Positions 8,252-15,696 of a DNA stretch of 64,000 nt are shown piece by piece. Location of the stretch: NCBI GenBank assembly GCA_934435205.1, contig CAKSAK010000002.1:1-64000 (forward strand), given 5' to 3'. Made by a program: the position numbers and the translations under genes. The DNA is from an uncultured Ruminococcus sp. Its GTDB lineage: Bacteria > Bacillota > Clostridia > Oscillospirales > Ruminococcaceae. Numbering within the stretch: position 1 is the first letter of the stretch; every line of letters begins with the position of its first letter. The notes under the pieces were generated by a model. That model saw only the letters and a list, made by a program, of their open reading frames with translations. It was not told where the DNA came from and ran no database searches.

Positions 8252-8746
8252 ATGGAACAAAAAAATATCTATTCCTTTTCTCAAATAGAGGATAAGGTCA
8301 AAGCTTTGCATGAAACCAATACAGAGGCGGCAGCAGCCGTTGCCCTTTCATGGCTGGGTCTGAGCCGTGATGAGCTTAAAACACTCAGGATATCAGACTA
8401 CAACAGCACAATGCGAATGCTCCACACAGCAGGCAGAGTGGTGTACGTGCGTGAGGATACCATTGCGGATATGCTCAAAGGCATCTGCGAAAAAGCTCCA
8501 GAATACAGCATGGGCTTTTTCATCACAGACGTGAACTCTGCATATGAAGCCGCAGAAAAGCAAGGACTTTCCCCTATCAGCGTGCTTAAAATGAGATACT
8601 TCTACGAAAAGCACAGTGCAAAGCTTTCAGGCGAGCCAGAGGACAGAGTATTTCTCAAAGAGATACTGCGCTCGATTGGCGAAAGCGAAGCTGATATGGA
8701 AAAGCAATTTGCAGAATACGAAAATGGCGCACCTGAAAAAATATAG
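8252..8746 (+). CDS. Hypothetical protein with integrase-like motif
   Basis: I do not recognise a firm family. The 164-residue soluble protein contains VALSWLGLSRDELKTLRISDY (about 29-49), which resembles box I of tyrosine recombinases (TGLRxxELxxLxxxD). The catalytic Arg is not at its usual place (GLSRDEL instead of GLRxxEL), and no HxxR or Tyr box is evident. It may be a recombinase-fold protein that has lost activity. I prefer the ATG at 8252 with AAGGTGG eight bases upstream over the GTG at 8240. It is linked to the AraC regulator. Confidence 0.65.
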   Translation: MEQKNIYSFSQIEDKVKALHETNTEAAAAVALSWLGLSRDELKTLRISDYNSTMRMLHTAGRVVYVREDTIADMLKGICEKAPEYSMGFFITDVNSAYEAAEKQGLSPISVLKMRYFYEKHSAKLSGEPEDRVFLKEILRSIGESEADMEKQFAEYENGAPEKI

Positions 8747-8787
8747 GGCATTAAATAAATTAGATACTGTAAAATCACATCAAAAAA

Positions 8788-8861
8788 CGGGCGAACGCTG
8801 TTCGCCCCTACGATTTGCGTAAATACGCTGTTTATATGTAGGGGCGACCTGAGGTCGCCCG
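8788..8861. repeat. Inverted pair of short palindromic elements
   Basis: The left unit, 8788-8811 (CGGGCGAACGCTGTTCGCCC then CTAC), and the right unit, 8838-8861 (GTAGGGGCGACC then GGTCGCCCG), face each other around 26 bp. The outer ends are shared but the stems differ (GCGAAC versus GCGACC). This gives a roughly 74-bp unit resembling a miniature element. Confidence 0.7.
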
Positions 8862-8881
8862 TTGTTTTTATACACCAACAA

Positions 8882-8912
8882 AAAAGAGCAAAACCGAAGT
8901 TCTGCTCTTTTG
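8882..8912 (-). terminator. Terminator of the GH130 gene
   Basis: On the minus strand AAAAGAGCAGAAC, a TTCG tetraloop and GTTTTGCTC form a long stem followed by TTTTTTG. It lies shortly after the stop codon at 8946. Confidence 0.8.
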
Positions 8913-8945
8913 TAAACTATTCTGTTAGTCTATCAAATCGTCAAG

Positions 8946-9944
8946 TCAGATAGAAGAATGGCTCTTTACATAGTCAACAACAGCGTCAACAGTTGTGTAA
9001 GCAAGACCTACGCAAGTGTCAGCACAGCCGTAGTAAATAGCGATTCTGCCTGTGTCAGCGTCGCAAAGTGTTGCGCATGGGAATGTTACGTTCTGAACGT
9101 CGCCTACGCACTCATAGATCTCTCTTGGGTTGATGAGATACTCGCCGCATCTGTACTTGACCTTCCATGGCTGCTCCTTATCGAGAATGCAAGCTGAGAA
9201 GCTGTATACAAAGCCGTTGCAAGACTCAAGAACACCATGATAGAAGCAGAGCCAGCCCTCGTCTGTCTCTATTGGAATAGGACCTGCACCGATCTTCTTG
9301 GACTCCCAGCCCTTGAGAGGTCCCATAACGTGTCTGTGCTCGCCCCAGTACTTCATGTCAGGTGACTGTGAAATGTACATATCACCAAATGGTGTGTGAC
9401 CTGAGTCAGAAGGTCTTGAGAACATTACATACTTTCCGTCGATCTTTCTTGGGAAGAGTACGCCGTTTCTGTTGAATGGGAGGAATGCGTTCTCACACTG
9501 ATAGAATGTCTTGAAATCGTATGTGTAGCCTACGCCGATAGTTGGCTTCCAGCCGTATGCATTACACCATGTTACCCAATATCTGTCCTCGATGAAGCAT
9601 ACTCTTGGGTCATAGCCGTAGCCCCACTGATTTACTTCTTCTGTAGACTTGTCAGCCTGCTCGAACATGATCCTTGTAGGGTTGATGTTCCAGTGAATAC
9701 CGTCCTCAGAGAAACCAGCATGGAGAGCCATGTTTCTTTCCTTATCGTCAACACGGAATACGCCTGCGAACTTGCCCTCGAAAGGAACTACCGCACTGTT
9801 GAAGATAGAGTTTGATGTAGGAAGAAGATTTCTAGGAATGATAGGGTTTCTGTTATCTCTCCAGATCACTTCATTGCAGTCAGCCGGCTTATCCTGCCAA
9901 GGCATATTTGGGATAGCCTGTCCGTTGATTACTTTAACGCTCAT
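8946..9944 (-). CDS. GH130 beta-1,4-mannooligosaccharide phosphorylase
   Basis: The protein is a glycoside hydrolase family 130 phosphorylase, which cleaves beta-mannosides with inorganic phosphate to give mannose-1-phosphate. Visible features are the start NGQAIPNMPWQDKPA, NPIIPRNLLPTSNSIFNSAVV (about 33-53), FRVDDKERN and DPRVCFIEDRYWVTWCNAYG with the conserved catalytic-type Asp, and GAGPIPIETDEGWLCFYHG. The 332-residue length fits the shorter GH130_2 group (mannooligosaccharide phosphorylase) better than the roughly 390-residue mannosylglucose phosphorylases. The ATG at 9944 follows AAGGTGG; an in-frame GTG 12 bases earlier overlaps that site. The nearby importer and LacI regulator suggest mannan use. 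Substrate choice is inferred. Confidence 0.88.
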   Translation of the reverse strand: MSVKVINGQAIPNMPWQDKPADCNEVIWRDNRNPIIPRNLLPTSNSIFNSAVVPFEGKFAGVFRVDDKERNMALHAGFSEDGIHWNINPTRIMFEQADKSTEEVNQWGYGYDPRVCFIEDRYWVTWCNAYGWKPTIGVGYTYDFKTFYQCENAFLPFNRNGVLFPRKIDGKYVMFSRPSDSGHTPFGDMYISQSPDMKYWGEHRHVMGPLKGWESKKIGAGPIPIETDEGWLCFYHGVLESCNGFVYSFSACILDKEQPWKVKYRCGEYLINPREIYECVGDVQNVTFPCATLCDADTGRIAIYYGCADTCVGLAYTTVDAVVDYVKSHSSI

Positions 9945-10047
9945 GTTAAAATCCACCTTTCATAATATAAAAATTGATTACTTTTTATTTCTCCCCCGAA
10001 TAGAAATGCGAAACTTTTCCCGCTTATTCAAGGCGATATCATTCGGC

Positions 10048-10062
10048 TTACCTTATCGGTAA
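10048..10062. promoter_or_regulatory. Small inverted repeat in the GH130 leader
   Basis: TTACC-N5-GGTAA lies just downstream of the predicted GH130 transcription start. It could be an operator or an RNA hairpin; the evidence is weak. Confidence 0.3.
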
Positions 10063-10077
10063 AATGCCGCTGTTATT

Positions 10078-10106
10078 ATTAAAACACACTTTAAGAAAAA
10101 TTTCAA
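10078..10106 (-). promoter_or_regulatory. Predicted promoter of the GH130 gene
   Basis: The minus strand shows TTGAAA (10106-10101), a 17-bp spacer and TTTAAT (10083-10078). The weak -10 would suit a regulated promoter. Confidence 0.4.
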
Positions 10107-10120
10107 GCCCCTATTTTTTC

Positions 10121-10154
10121 TGAAAACGTTTAGATTTTGAATGTAAACGTATTC
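10121..10154. promoter_or_regulatory. Two LacI-type operator candidates
   Basis: TGAAAACGTTTAGA (10121-10134) and TGTAAACGTATTC (10142-10154) both carry the AACGT core with a central CG typical of LacI/CcpA-type sites. They lie upstream of the GH130 -35. The similar TGATAACGTTCTCA lies at the lacI-like gene's own promoter (16739). The rest of the 9945-10524 gap holds the aminotransferase promoter and leader. Confidence 0.5.
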
Positions 10155-10382
10155 TTCTTAAATTTAACATTTTATTAACACTTTGCCTGTTTCATATTTT
10201 TGCATCACACTAAAAATCTGCAGTTTTCGGTATCTGCAGGCTCAGTTAGTTCTAGCAAAACAAAAAAATGGATCATCAATAAGCATTTTGAATGTAAATT
10301 ATAAAAGTTGCCCATAATGGCCATATTAGTATAAGCATATTCGTGCAAGTTTCTGATTTTTTGCAGGAATGATAAAAAGCAC

Positions 10383-10411
10383 TTGCAAAAATAGTGAAAA
10401 GGGTATACAAT
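10383..10411 (+). promoter_or_regulatory. Promoter of the aminotransferase gene
   Basis: TTGCAA (10383-10388), a 17-bp spacer and TACAAT (10406-10411) lie upstream of a leader of about 105 bases. The leader can fold: TTCGGCA near 10435 pairs with TGCCGAA near 10462 around a GC-GAAA-GT inner loop. TATAGTA-GTG-TACTATA is a second palindrome just before the ribosome site. Confidence 0.55.
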
Positions 10412-10524
10412 ATAAGTAAGGATATCGGATACGTTCGGCAGAGTGCGGCGAAAGTCGGGATTTGCCGAATTGTTCTGTATAGTAGTGTACTATAATTTAT
10501 AATTTACAAGTGGAGGACATTGAT

Positions 10525-11802
10525 ATGAAACTAACAGAAATGTCTGCAGAGGAACTGGCAGCATTCAAGGCGGAAGTCCAGAAAGAATATGACGATTTCA
10601 AGGCTCAGGGATTGTCGCTGAACATGGCAAGAGGAAAGCCGTCTGCCGAACAGCTCGACCTGACAGAGGGTCTGCTCACAGCAGTAAAGAGCAATGACGA
10701 TTGCTTTGCTGAGGACGGCACAGATTGCAGAAATTACGGCGGTCTTGACGGTCTGCCTGAGGCAAAGGCTCTTTTCGCACCAATGCTTGGCGTAACGCCT
10801 GACGAGCTTATCGTATGCGGAAACTCAAGCCTTAACATCATGTATGATACTATCGCAAAGTTCATGCTTTTTGGAACAGGCGACGGCGAGAAGCCTTGGA
10901 AAGACACAAAGGTAAAGTGGCTATGCCCTGTTCCCGGATATGACAGACATTTTCTTATAACAGAAAAAATGGGCTTTGAAATGATAAACATTCCAATGGA
11001 CAAAAACGGTCCTGATATGGATATGGTAGAAAAGCTCGTTGCCGAGGACGATACTATCAAGGGTATATGGTGTGTTCCAATGTATGCTAACCCTACAGGC
11101 ACAACATACTCTGACGAGGTAGTGAAGCGTCTTGCAGCCATGACAACAAAGGCTAAGGACTTCAAGATATTCTGGGACAACGCATATTGTATCCACCACC
11201 TTTCTGATACGCCTGACACACTTCTCAACATTCTTGACGAGTGCGAAAAGGCAGGCAACCCTGACAGAGTTTATATGCTCGCATCTACATCAAAGGTAAC
11301 GTTCCCTGGTGCAGGCGTTGCAATGATTGCGTCATCTGAAAAGAACATCAAGTACCTCAAATCTATGATGACAGTTCAGACCATCGGCTATGACAAGATA
11401 AACCAGCTCCGCCACGTTAAGTTCTTCGGCACATATGAAAACCTTATGGAGCATATGAAGAAGCACAGAGCTATAATCGAGCCTAAGTTCAAGATAGTTC
11501 TTGACACTCTCGAAAAAGAGATAGCACCTCTGGGCATCGGAAGCTGGGAGAAGCCAAACGGCGGTTACTTTATAAGCTTCAACGCTCTTAACGGCTGTGC
11601 AAAGAGAATTTGCCAGCTTTGCAAAGAGGCAGGCGTAGTCCTCACAGGTGCAGGCGCAACATACCCTTACGGAAAAGACCCTGACGATTCAAACATCAGA
11701 ATTGCTCCTACATTCCCGCCTGAGAACGAGCTTAAGATAGCAGCCGACGTGTTCGCTACTGCAGTTAAGCTTGCAAGTGCAGAAAAGCTTCTTGCAGAAT
11801 AA
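10525..11802 (+). CDS. PLP-dependent aminotransferase of the AspT type (class I fold)
   Basis: The 425-residue protein matches the aspartate aminotransferase group represented by Corynebacterium AspT (Pfam Asp_aminotransf). Visible features are SLNMARGKPSAEQLDL near the start, CGNSSLNIMYDT (phosphate-binding region), CPVPGYDRHF, VPMYANPTGTTYSDEV, the FWDNAYCIHHL region with the conserved Asp and Tyr, and STSKVTFPGAGVA with the Lys expected to hold PLP. It probably converts oxaloacetate and glutamate to aspartate and 2-oxoglutarate. The ATG at 10525 follows GGAGGA; the GTG at 10510 would overlap that site. It stands alone with its own promoter and terminator. Confidence 0.9.
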   Translation: MKLTEMSAEELAAFKAEVQKEYDDFKAQGLSLNMARGKPSAEQLDLTEGLLTAVKSNDDCFAEDGTDCRNYGGLDGLPEAKALFAPMLGVTPDELIVCGNSSLNIMYDTIAKFMLFGTGDGEKPWKDTKVKWLCPVPGYDRHFLITEKMGFEMINIPMDKNGPDMDMVEKLVAEDDTIKGIWCVPMYANPTGTTYSDEVVKRLAAMTTKAKDFKIFWDNAYCIHHLSDTPDTLLNILDECEKAGNPDRVYMLASTSKVTFPGAGVAMIASSEKNIKYLKSMMTVQTIGYDKINQLRHVKFFGTYENLMEHMKKHRAIIEPKFKIVLDTLEKEIAPLGIGSWEKPNGGYFISFNALNGCAKRICQLCKEAGVVLTGAGATYPYGKDPDDSNIRIAPTFPPENELKIAADVFATAVKLASAEKLLAE

Positions 11803-11835
11803 TTCAACTAAGTCAAGATAACAATACTCTCTATA

Positions 11836-11876
11836 TAAAAAAGCGATGACCTTGCAAAAGGCTCATCGCTTTTTTG
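11836..11876 (+). terminator. Bidirectional terminator after the aminotransferase
   Basis: AAAAAAGCGATGA and TCATCGCTTTTTT form a long A/T-flanked stem, with an inner CC/GG pair around TTGCAAAA. It can end transcription from both sides. Confidence 0.85.
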
Positions 11877-11941
11877 CTTGCCTATAAAGCAAAAGCAGTA
11901 TGACCGCAAAGATCATACCGCCCGCTATGGTAAGGAAATTA

Positions 11942-12004
11942 AAGGCAACACCGCACAAGGCACGCCTAGCGGCTTTGCACACAATCCTTGTGCGGTGCTG
12001 CCTT
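11942..12004 (-). terminator. Long inverted repeat after the ABC permease operon
   Basis: The 19-bp arms 11942-11960 and 11986-12004 pair with a single mismatch around a 25-base loop. The structure starts 16 bases past the permease stop codon. There is no strong T run, so it may act as an RNA 3'-end stabiliser or a terminator. Confidence 0.5.
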
Positions 12005-12020
12005 AAAATAGAAATAAAGC

Positions 12021-12884
12021 TTATTCTTTTACAGCTCCCGAAACAAGTCCGCTGTAAATGTACTTTTGCAGGAAGAGGAATATAACAAGCGTCGGAATGA
12101 TACAAATTACGATTCCCGCAAAAACCACCTCCCACTGTACAGAAGTGGCGTTCATAAGATTGTAAAGCACTGTTGAGATAACAACGTGGTCATCATCAGG
12201 CATATAAAGCTTTGGTGTGTAAAAATCGTTGTAGATACCAACGAACTTGATGATAAGCACCGTTGCGATTGCAGGCTTGAGGTTAGGGAGAATTATGCTG
12301 AAATATACTCTTGGATAAGAAGCGCCGTCCATGATAGCGCTTTCGTCCAGGGAGTATGATATCTGTCCCAAGAACTGAATGAAGATATAGATAGAGATGA
12401 TATCAGTACCGACATTCAAAATGATAGGTGCAAGCATAGATCTGTAAAGACCAAGCTTATAAACTATCTGGAATACTGTTACCTGCATTGTGATATTAGG
12501 CAGAAGCGTTGCAATAAGGAACGCTGTCTTTACTGCTCTTGAAAAATAGGTGTTGAAGCGCTGAACTACATAAGCCGTCATAGTGCCTGTTATGATAGAG
12601 CCAACGCAGGATACAGCAATGATTATAGCCGTGTTTTTGAACGCAAGAAGAATGTTCTGTGTAAAGAACGCTGTCTTGAAGTTCTCCCACTGCGGCACTT
12701 CAGGAAGTGTGAACACCGTGGTGTTTGAAAGCTCCTTGTAGGTTTTCAGCGAACCTATAAGCACAACGAGTATAGGCACTATTACCACCAGACAGCAGAG
12801 TATAAGAAAAGCATACTTGAAAATGTTCAGTACCCTTGAGCCTATATAGATCGGCTTTGAGTCCTTGATCTCATTCTGTGCCAT
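12021..12884 (-). CDS. Carbohydrate ABC transporter permease, MalG type
   Basis: The 287-residue inner-membrane permease of a CUT1-type sugar importer has about six hydrophobic segments. The EAA loop is visible as LDESAIMDGASYPRVYFSIILPNLKPA (about 178-204), which docks the ATPase. Its ATG shares the A of the preceding TAA (TAATG), so it is translationally coupled to the first permease. No ATPase is encoded nearby, so a shared MsmK-type ATPase elsewhere is likely. The substrate is probably an oligosaccharide, possibly a mannoside given the neighbouring GH130 gene; this is inference. Confidence 0.93.
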   Translation of the reverse strand: MAQNEIKDSKPIYIGSRVLNIFKYAFLILCCLVVIVPILVVLIGSLKTYKELSNTTVFTLPEVPQWENFKTAFFTQNILLAFKNTAIIIAVSCVGSIITGTMTAYVVQRFNTYFSRAVKTAFLIATLLPNITMQVTVFQIVYKLGLYRSMLAPIILNVGTDIISIYIFIQFLGQISYSLDESAIMDGASYPRVYFSIILPNLKPAIATVLIIKFVGIYNDFYTPKLYMPDDDHVVISTVLYNLMNATSVQWEVVFAGIVICIIPTLVIFLFLQKYIYSGLVSGAVKE

Positions 12885-13852
12885 TATCTCACAGCCCCCT
12901 TCCTGCTCCTTTTGTTCTCCTTTGGAGTACTATCGTCCTCACGGAAGAAGTATTTCTGTATAAACGTTACAACGATAGTTATGATAAGCAGTATGATACC
13001 CATTGCCGAAGCAAGACCAACTTTTTTCAGCGAGAACGCTGTGTTGATAGTCTTGATAACGAATGTGGTAGTGCCCATCATGCCCTTTGTTGTGATATAT
13101 GGTATCTCGAATACTGAAATAGCACCCTTTACAGCAAGGATAAGCTGCAATGATATGATAGGCTTTATACTTGGGAATACGATATATCTGAAATTCTGCC
13201 ATGGGTTAGCGCCGTCAAGGTTAGCCGCCTCGTAAAGATCAGGGCTTATAGACTGGATAGCGCCTATGTACATGATTATATCGAAGCCTATGTATTTCCA
13301 TATGGAAATGAACACCAGGCAGCAGTTTGCAAGAAACGGTCTGTCAATATCGAACCATAGTATAGGGTCAAGACCGAGAGTGGTAAGAATGGTGTTGAGA
13401 GTTCCGTCAGGGGTAAGACCCTTCTGACCCTTGAGGAAAAATCTCTGGAAGATGATAGACACCGCAACGCCGTTCATAAGATAAGGGAAGAAAAGTATAC
13501 CCTTGAAAAGTCCCTTTGCTCTTATCCTTGAGCAAAGTATAGACGCCAGCAGCAGAGCAAGAGCCTGCTGAATGAAAGAGCCTACCAGATAATAAAGGCT
13601 GTTCTTGAAAGTTTCAAGATAGTCCTTGTCAGTGAATATCGTTACATAATTTGAAAAGCCTGCAAATGTAGGGTTTGTGCCGTATGGGTCTCTGTTCTGA
13701 AAACTGTATATTACCATATCCAGCGCAGGAATAAAGGTAAACGCCACAAGCAGGATTATAGGCAGTGCAAGAAACAATATGGAAGTATAGAACTTTTTAC
13801 CCGCATAAGTTTTCGACCACTGTGCAATGCTTTTTCTATTGCCGTTTTGCAT
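12884..13852 (-). CDS. Carbohydrate ABC transporter permease, MalF type
   Basis: The 322-residue first permease of the sugar importer has an N-terminal hydrophobic segment (YTSILFLALPIILLVAFTF) and the EAA loop LYEAANLDGANPWQNFRYIVFPSIKP near residues 214-239. I chose the ATG at 13852 because AGGAGG lies eight bases upstream; the longer frame adds seven residues through that site. It lies about 75 bases downstream of the solute-binding protein gene and overlaps the second permease by one base. Confidence 0.93.
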   Translation of the reverse strand: MQNGNRKSIAQWSKTYAGKKFYTSILFLALPIILLVAFTFIPALDMVIYSFQNRDPYGTNPTFAGFSNYVTIFTDKDYLETFKNSLYYLVGSFIQQALALLLASILCSRIRAKGLFKGILFFPYLMNGVAVSIIFQRFFLKGQKGLTPDGTLNTILTTLGLDPILWFDIDRPFLANCCLVFISIWKYIGFDIIMYIGAIQSISPDLYEAANLDGANPWQNFRYIVFPSIKPIISLQLILAVKGAISVFEIPYITTKGMMGTTTFVIKTINTAFSLKKVGLASAMGIILLIITIVVTFIQKYFFREDDSTPKENKRSRKGAVR

Positions 13853-13926
13853 TTGGGGTCCTCCTGAACACAATTATCAGGCACAGGAACAATACCTGTA
13901 CCTGATAAGGGAATTTATCTTAGATC

Positions 13927-15294
13927 TTAGCCGAGAACTTTATCTCTTGCAGCAGCCCACTTCTTGTTTACATCAGCGATGATCTCGTTGAAACCGTCGT
14001 CACCCTTGCCTGCAAATGCTGCCTCAGCAAGCTTGATCTTGAAATTGTCCTCATCGCCCTGCCATACGCCAACGCCTGACTCCTTGTCTATCTCATCGAA
14101 CTTGCCAACGAGGTTGTCCGGAGCAACAGCCTTCTCAAAGAATACAGCGTCCTTGAAGCCTGACAGTGTGCTTGGAAGCTCCTTGTTCTGAACTGTTGAG
14201 ATCATACCCTCCTGCTCAGAGAAACCTGAATCAGAGATGAACCACTCAACATATGCCTTTGCAAGATCCTGATTCTTAGAATTTGTGCTTACGCCGAGAG
14301 TATAGTCAGGACCCTCTTCTGCGTATACCTTTCCGTCAGCCGCTGTGATAGGAACAGGCATATATCCGATATCGTCAGGATTTTCAGCCTTCTCCATGAA
14401 CTGTGAAACTGCCCATGAGCCCATTACCATTGTAGCGATCTTGCCCTCGCCGAACCATACCTTTGATGACTCCCACTCTGTGTTAGCGTGGTCTTCTTCA
14501 AGAAGATCAGGCTTTGAGAACAGGTCGTACATCAGCTTGTATACTTCATAATAGCCGTTGCCCTCCGTAAAGAGGTCGCCCTTATCCTGAAGAAGCTTGT
14601 TTTCAGCGTCAGCACCGCCTGCTGCTGAAAGAACGAGGTTCTGCCACTGACCGATAGTCCAGCTTGCGTCCTTGAAGTTTGTGTAGTAAGGGATAGCGTC
14701 TGTGTTATCCTTGATGAGCTGAAGATCTGCAAGGAACTCGTCAGGTGTCTTAGGAGTTTCTGTGATACCAGCCTGCTCCCATATCTTCTTGTTGTAAAGA
14801 ACGCCTGTAGCTGTTCCTCCAACTGCAAGGCCATAAACATTGCCGTCAGCCGTCATTTTCTTATCTGACCAGCGATATGTGTCCTTGAACTCATCATAAG
14901 TTCCGAGAGATACGAAATATGTAGGAAGTTCCTCAAGCTTAAGGCTTGAAGGGATACAAAGAACATCGCCGTAATCATCTGTACCCATTCTTGTTGCTAC
15001 ATCTGTATCGTAGTCCTTGTATGCAGTGTATTCAACTGTGCAGTTGTAAGCTTCCTCGAACTTGTCTGTGAGAGCGTCAAGCTTGCCGTCCTCTTTTCTG
15101 TCAGTTCTGTTTGTCAAAACTTCCAGCTTTGCACCCTTTGCGTCAAAAGCGTCTGTGATATCAGCCTGTGATACCTCAGGTGTAACAGCCTTACTGCTAG
15201 AATCTGTAGAGCTTTCGCAGCCTGTGAGCGCACTCATTGTTCCCATTGACAAAACCAGTGCCATTGCACCGGCGCATATCTTCTTTGCTTTCAT
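13927..15294 (-). CDS. Extracellular sugar-binding lipoprotein of the ABC importer
   Basis: The 455-residue solute-binding protein has a lipoprotein signal peptide with lipobox LTGC (Cys26) and a Ser/Thr-rich linker. The mature domain resembles family 1 sugar-binding proteins: a YAKFEEAY-like region (FEEAYNCTVEYTAY), NKKIWEQAGITETPKTPDEF, and GKIATMVMGSWAVSQF. It delivers sugar to the two permeases encoded downstream. GGAGG lies nine bases before the ATG. A TTGACT/TATACT promoter and a palindrome at 15341 lie just upstream, so the adjacent LacI protein is the likely repressor. Confidence 0.94.
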   Translation of the reverse strand: MKAKKICAGAMALVLSMGTMSALTGCESSTDSSSKAVTPEVSQADITDAFDAKGAKLEVLTNRTDRKEDGKLDALTDKFEEAYNCTVEYTAYKDYDTDVATRMGTDDYGDVLCIPSSLKLEELPTYFVSLGTYDEFKDTYRWSDKKMTADGNVYGLAVGGTATGVLYNKKIWEQAGITETPKTPDEFLADLQLIKDNTDAIPYYTNFKDASWTIGQWQNLVLSAAGGADAENKLLQDKGDLFTEGNGYYEVYKLMYDLFSKPDLLEEDHANTEWESSKVWFGEGKIATMVMGSWAVSQFMEKAENPDDIGYMPVPITAADGKVYAEEGPDYTLGVSTNSKNQDLAKAYVEWFISDSGFSEQEGMISTVQNKELPSTLSGFKDAVFFEKAVAPDNLVGKFDEIDKESGVGVWQGDEDNFKIKLAEAAFAGKGDDGFNEIIADVNKKWAAARDKVLG

Positions 15295-15340
15295 ACTTGA
15301 TAACCTCCGAATTAGCTTAATTTTATTAAGTAAATTAATT

Positions 15341-15354
15341 TGTCATTAACGACA
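15341..15354. promoter_or_regulatory. Candidate operator of the sugar ABC operon
   Basis: TGTCATTAACGACA is nearly palindromic (12 of 14 positions). It lies 8-20 bp past the -10 of the operon promoter, where a LacI-family repressor would block transcription. Confidence 0.45.
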
Positions 15355-15360
15355 ATATTA

Positions 15361-15389
15361 AGTATACATCCTAAATAATATTAAGTCAA
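15361..15389 (-). promoter_or_regulatory. Promoter of the sugar ABC operon
   Basis: The minus strand shows TTGACT (15389-15384), a 17-bp spacer and TATACT (15366-15361). It leaves a leader of about 60 bases before the binding-protein ATG. Confidence 0.65.
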
Positions 15390-15473
15390 TATCTTTTTAG
15401 AAATTAATATCTTTTTAATCGCAAATTTGTGAACAAATATAAACTTGAAGGCTTGAATTTGCGCAAAATGCAC

Positions 15474-15593
15474 AAAAAAGTGGCGACAGCCTTAACAAAG
15501 ACTGTCGCCCAGATCAGACAACCGACACAACCAACGGGGTCATGCCGCAAACAATAGAAAATCATAGATTAGAAAGGTGCACTTAATAAGTAC
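15474..15593 (-). ncRNA. Candidate small RNA, about 120 nt
   Basis: A near-ideal promoter (15628-15600) and a strong terminator (about 15510-15475) delimit an RNA of about 120 bases with no substantial reading frame; the only ATG frame is nine codons. The ABC operon has its own promoter after the terminator, so this unit looks independent rather than a leader. Its 5' part contains CACCUUUC and its middle ACCCCGUU, pyrimidine-rich strings of the kind that pair with ribosome sites. CACCUUUC is complementary to the GAAAGGTG before the GH130 start. Function and class are unknown. Confidence 0.5.
15475..15511 (-). terminator. Terminator of the candidate small RNA
   Basis: On the minus strand GGCGACAG pairs with CTGTCGCC around a 12-base loop, followed by ACTTTTTTG. 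Confidence 0.8.
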
Positions 15594-15599
15594 AGTCAT

Positions 15600-15628
15600 A
15601 TTATAACTTAAAATTACTTATTTGTCAA
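15600..15628 (-). promoter_or_regulatory. Consensus promoter of the candidate small RNA
   Basis: The minus strand shows TTGACA (15628-15623), exactly 17 bp, and TATAAT (15605-15600). No protein gene starts within the next 300 bases. Confidence 0.75.
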
Positions 15629-15635
15629 TAGCAAA

Positions 15636-15675
15636 ATAAAAAAAGATCAACAAACACCATGTTGACCTTTTTGTT
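15636..15675 (-). terminator. Terminator of the LacI-family gene
   Basis: On the minus strand AAAAAGGTCAAC pairs with GTTGATCTTTTTTT around ATGGTGTTT. It separates the regulator from the small-RNA promoter. Confidence 0.75.
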
Positions 15676-15696
15676 ATATTTGCTAATAAAAACACA

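Noticed and set aside
11863..12135. 90-residue minus-strand frame ending in a TM-like segment
   Set aside because: It starts inside the permease gene and runs through the long inverted repeat and terminator. The only later start (GTG in the hairpin) has a ribosome site just two bases away.
15520..15550. Nine-codon frame in the candidate small RNA as a leader peptide
   Set aside because: It has no ribosome site and no downstream gene within the same transcript.
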